Shown piece by piece: positions 61,901 through 64,000 of a DNA stretch of 64,000 nucleotides. The position numbers were made by a program, and so were the translations under genes. Origin of the DNA: Xenopus tropicalis (lineage: Eukaryota; Chordata; Amphibia; Anura; Pipidae). The DNA is taken from the NCBI RefSeq assembly GCF_000004195.4, contig NC_030680.2:3533960-3597959 (forward strand). The letters run 5' to 3'. The notes beneath the pieces are model-generated. The model made no database searches. It was not told the origin of the DNA and was given only the letters and a program-made list of their open reading frames with translations. Numbering within the stretch: position 1 is the stretch's first letter; every line of letters begins with the position of its first letter.

Positions 61901-63748
61901 TAACAGCCCCGTGGGGTATATACTGTATAACAGCCCTGTGGGGTATATACTGTATAACAGCCCTATGGGGTATATACTGTATAACAGCCCTATGGGGTAT
62001 ATACTGTATAACAGCCCTGTGGGGGTATATACTGTATGACAGCCCTATGGGGTATATACTGTATAACAGCCCCGTGGGGTATTTACTGTATAACAGCCCC
62101 GTGGGGTATATAGTGTATAACAGCCCTGTGGGGTATATAGTGTATAACAGCCCTGTGGGGTATATACTGTATAACAGCCCTGTGGGGTATATACTGTATA
62201 ACAGCCCCGTGGGGTATATAGTGTATAACAGGCCTGTGGGGTATTTACTGTATAACAGCCCCGTGGGGTATATACTGTATAACAGCCCTGTGGGGTATTT
62301 ACTGTATAACAGCTCCGTGGGGTATTTACTGTATAACAGCCCCATGGGGTATATACTGTATAACAGCCCTATGGGGTATATACTGTATAACAGCCCTATG
62401 GGGTATATACTGTATAACAGCCCTATGGGGTATATACTGTATAACAGCCCTATGGGGTATATACTGTATAACAGCCCTATGGGGTATATACTGTATAACA
62501 GCCCTATGGGGTATATACTGTATAACAGCCCTGTGGGGTATATACTGTATAACAGCCCTATGGGGTATATACTGTATAACAGCCCTATGGGGTATATACT
62601 GTATAACAGCCCTGTGGGGTATATACTGTATAACAGCCCTATGGGGTATATACTGTATAACAGCCCTGTGGGGGTATATACTGTATAACAGCCCTGTGGA
62701 GTTTATACTGTATAACAGCCCTGTGGGTATATACTGTATAACAGCCCTATGGGTATATACTGTATAACAGCCCTATGGGGTATATACTGTATAACAGCCC
62801 TATGGGTATATACTGTATAACAGCCCTATTGGGGTATATACTGTATAACAGCCCTGTGGGGTATATACTGTATAACAGCCCTATGGGGTATATACTGTAT
62901 AACAGCCCTGTGGTGTATATACTGTATAACAGCCCCGTGGGGTATATACTGTATAACAGCCCCGTGGGGTATATACTGTATAACAGCCCTATGGGGTATA
63001 TACTGTATAACAGCCCTGTGGGGTATATAGTGTATAACAGCCCCGTGGGGTATATACTGTATAACTGTATGACAGCCCTGTGGGGTATACTGTATAACAG
63101 CCCTGTGGGGTATATACTGTATAACAGCCTTGGGTATATACTGTATAACAGCCCTGTGGGGTATATACTGTATAACAGCCCTATGGGGGGTATATACTGT
63201 ATAACAGCCCTGTGGGGTATATACTGTATAACAGCCCTGTGGGGGTATATAGTGTATAACAGCCCTATGGGGGGTATATAGTGTATAACAGCCCTATGGG
63301 GGTATATACTGTATAACAGCCCTATGGGGGGTATATACTGTATAACAGCCCTGTGGGGTATATACTGTATAACAGCCCTGTGGGGGTATATAGTGTATAA
63401 CAGCCCTGTGGGGGTATATAGTGTATAACAGCCCTATGGGGGGTATATAGTGTATAACAGCCCTATGGGGGGTATATACTGTATAACAGCCCTATCAGGG
63501 GTATCAGTATCAGTGCAGCAATGACACTTGCCCAGTCATGTGATCTCTCAGCTGCACCCAAGCTGGAGGGGGGGGGGGGAGAAGCCCCTAATGCTGTTGT
63601 TACCCCCAGGGGTGGGGGCAGGGTGGGGGCACTTACCCTCCTGGGCTGCCGGCTTCCCCCTGGCTATGTAGGCTCTGGGCAGCAGCAGGGACACGCACAG
63701 GACCAGGCAGGAGAACAGAACCACCTTCTGGACAGCGGACAGAGCCAT
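55470..63748 (-). CDS. ric3: ric3, six coding exons, complete
   Basis: RIC-3, an ER-resident chaperone that promotes folding, assembly and surface delivery of nicotinic acetylcholine receptors, alpha7 in particular, and also affects 5-HT3 receptors (family knowledge). Joined exons give 375 residues against 369 in human, all phases agree, and every intron is GT-AG. Order: N-terminal hydrophobic segment at about 9-24 (VVLFSCLVLCVSLLL); Pro/Gly/His-rich linker with a seven-Gly run at about 79-85; transmembrane segment at about 93-112 (GQIIPIYGFGILLYILYILF); Lys-rich juxtamembrane region; coiled coil at about 140-169; conserved KEITRVMKEGK and EKEAEEAPYMEDWNGYPEE motifs; Asp/Glu-rich run at about 305-320; C-terminal LRKRN motif. 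The start is the ATG matching human MAYSTVQRV. The gene is convergent with tub. Confidence 0.97.
56022..56167 (-). CDS. ric3: ric3 coding exon 5
   Basis: 146 nt, acceptor ATATCAG, donor GTAAGA. Encodes TDNVSSDEETDLLQRLKEIT, RVMKEGKILDGISPEKEAEE and APYMEDWN. The LKEITRVMKEGK and SPEKEAEEAPYMEDW motifs are the best conserved cytosolic blocks of RIC-3. Only 79 nt of intron separate it from the last exon. Confidence 0.97.
56172..57098. repeat. 79-84-bp tandem array, about 11 copies, ric3 intron 4
   Basis: Monomer includes GAGAGATGGTGCCTATAGTA, GGATAATAGCCTCTGGGAAG and GGGACTGGGGCTGTGGGATA. Monomer lengths vary by G-run changes and several single-base deletions at 56410-56860. It nearly fills the intron between exons 4 and 5. 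Confidence 0.95.
57144..57237 (-). CDS. ric3: ric3 coding exon 4 (coiled coil)
   Basis: 94 nt, acceptor TTTTTAG, donor GTGCGG (weak). Encodes DYELSQLQDKLKETEEAMEK then IISRLGPNSE, the conserved coiled coil of RIC-3 (human FELAQLQEKLKETEAAMEKL). The heptad pattern L-Q-L-K-L-E-A-M is visible. It sits between two large tandem arrays. Confidence 0.96.
57380..58770. repeat. 103-bp tandem array, about 13.5 copies, ric3 intron 3
   Basis: Monomer includes CTCTCATTTCCCTACAGAAA, GTTGGTAGCACTAGGTAGGT and CAGAGACAGGGGAAAGTGTT. On the + strand each copy contains TTTCCCTACAG, a good 3' splice-site sequence, but ric3 is on the other strand. Confidence 0.97.
58771..59044. other. single-copy island in ric3 intron 3, possible conserved element
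   Basis: AT-rich with several homeodomain-type cores (CACAATTAATAC, CAATTACC, AGTAATTACAGG, GGGAATTAATTTG) and flanked by arrays. No coding signal. Confidence 0.35.
59045..59920. repeat. about 152-bp tandem array, about 6 copies, derived from a LINE reverse-transcriptase fragment
   Basis: In one + frame the unit reads NEIEKVQGRATKLIKGMG, and in the next frame SYGERLAQLGLVTL. These are close to the C-terminal end of reverse transcriptases of CR1/Rex-type LINEs (pattern EKVQRRATKLI then YEERL-LGL). The rest is G-runs and TATATATAAATATATAAG. No intact ORF is present. Confidence 0.85.
59921..60206. other. ric3 intron 3, single-copy end
   Basis: About 290 nt leading to exon 3 (its donor lies at 60206-60201 on the - strand). 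Nothing else recognised. Confidence 0.5.
60207..60285 (-). CDS. ric3: ric3 coding exon 3
   Basis: 79 nt, acceptor CCCTACAG, donor GTGAGT, ends in phase 1. Encodes LSSKGKSTKQEPTTQPVANG then NLKRKI, the short basic juxtamembrane piece after the transmembrane segment. Human reads LSKGKTTAEDGKC through NTHRKI. Conservation is low, but the boundaries and phase fit. Confidence 0.92.
60533..60756 (-). CDS. ric3: ric3 coding exon 2 (transmembrane exon)
   Basis: 224 nt, acceptor TTTTTTGCAG, donor GTGAGA. Encodes residues 39-112: a linker rich in His, Pro and Gly (SGHHPKPTDGRPGG), SHMAEAMSKAKGG, a run of seven Gly, then the transmembrane segment VGQIIPIYGFGILLYILYIL. The segment IIPIYGFGI-LYILYILFK is nearly invariant in vertebrate RIC-3. 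The two adjacent in-frame GCC-ATG contexts are internal and are not starts. Confidence 0.97.
60812..61345 (+). repeat. about 134-bp tandem array (family B), about 4 copies, ric3 intron 1
   Basis: Same monomer and orientation as 7425-7875 and opposite to 28858-29365. Begins 55 nt upstream (in gene direction) of the exon 2 acceptor. Confidence 0.95.
61490..63497. repeat. 27-bp tandem array, about 74 copies, ric3 intron 1
   Basis: Monomer TATAACAGCCCTATGGGG plus TATATACTG, with CTGTG and CCGTG variants in place of CTATG, and some copies with TATATAGTG. 27 is a multiple of 3, so the frame stays open for hundreds of codons (Tyr-Asn-Ser-Pro-Met/Val-Gly-Tyr-Ile). This is not a gene. Confidence 0.98.
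63637..63748 (-). CDS. ric3: ric3 coding exon 1
   Basis: 112 nt coding, ATG at 63748-63746, donor GTAAGT. Encodes residues 1-37: MALSAVQKVVLFSCLVLCVS, then LLLPRAYIARGKPAAQE. The hydrophobic run is the signal-anchor-like first membrane segment of RIC-3. Human MAYSTVQRVALASG and LLLPKAFLSRGK align without gaps. Intron 1 (60757-63636) is almost entirely the 27-bp and 134-bp arrays. Confidence 0.96.
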
Positions 63749-64000
63749 TTTGTTTGCGGGGATAAAGGGAGATGCGACAGAGACGGGAGAAGCATCAGTA
63801 GCAGCTCCGGCAGCTGCATCTCTGGGGCCTCAGCCAATGGCATCGGCTGAAACAGGGTCAGGGAAAGGGGAGTCATGTAACACAGACTCTCATTGGCTAC
63901 TCGCTGGGCAGGCTTCCTGGCTGTTTAACCCCCACTTGTCATTAGTCAGGGATGTAATGGGCTCTGGCATTGCCTCCTACTCACAGGCTTCCTTACAGCC
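63749..64000 (-). promoter_or_regulatory. ric3: ric3 5' flank / putative promoter and 5' UTR
   Basis: Sequence upstream of the ric3 ATG. It holds two CCAAT motifs: one read on the + strand at about 63834-63838 (CAGCCAATGG) and one on the - strand near 63892 (TAGCCAATGAG). No TATA box stands out. The transcription start cannot be placed from sequence alone. Confidence 0.45.

Noticed and set aside
61436..63281. Open frames with repeated Tyr-Asn-Ser-Pro-Val-Gly-Tyr-Ile units
   Set aside because: Product of the 27-bp array (a multiple of three) inside ric3 intron 1, with no start context or conserved termini.

Overview
The window looks like frog nuclear DNA from Xenopus, more likely X. tropicalis than X. 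laevis. The reasons are two intron-containing vertebrate genes, a Tx1-like LINE, several interspersed repeats I recognise from Xenopus genomes, and a very high tandem-repeat load. Genus and species come from recognition, not a search. Nothing prokaryotic is present, and most long open frames are artefacts of tandem arrays.

Two protein-coding genes lie tail to tail. tub (tubby) is on the + strand with eleven recognisable coding exons between 13473 and 51736. Only the start-codon exon, encoding roughly the first 13 residues of the short isoform, was not found. ric3 (the nicotinic acetylcholine receptor chaperone) is complete on the - strand, with six coding exons from 63748 down to 55470 encoding 375 residues. 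The 3' ends are about 3.7 kb apart. This convergent TUB/RIC3 arrangement matches the human 11p15 order. The two proteins do not act in one pathway: tubby couples phosphoinositide-rich membrane to nuclear and ciliary trafficking roles, and RIC-3 folds receptor subunits in the ER.

Regions: 1-13472 is upstream or 5' intronic DNA, mostly tandem arrays with monomers of 135, 19, 112, 45, about 134 and 77 bp. 13473-51736 is tub; its introns carry arrays of 112, 29, 12, 135, 100, 104, 93, 134, 78, 94 and about 6-12 bp monomers, two expanded TIR-bearing MITEs, a 43-bp-arm hairpin, and a 7.2 kb broken LINE (36411-43629) inserted in a 94-bp array. 51737-55469 holds the two 3' UTRs and a foldback-rich spacer. 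55470-64000 is ric3, whose introns hold arrays of about 82, 103, 152, 134 and 27 bp. Roughly half of the window is tandem repeat.

The most interesting structural signals are these. (i) The same monomer families were seeded at several places and often in opposite orientation, so inverted arrays flank groups of tub exons. (ii) MITEs appear to have grown internal tandem arrays. (iii) There is an array of about 21 CCAAT-type (NF-Y-like) sites at 45-bp spacing. (iv) A stretch at about 46.4-51.0 kb has an insertion-rich error pattern typical of uncorrected long reads, and it artificially breaks tub exon 9. I found no convincing new protein system.
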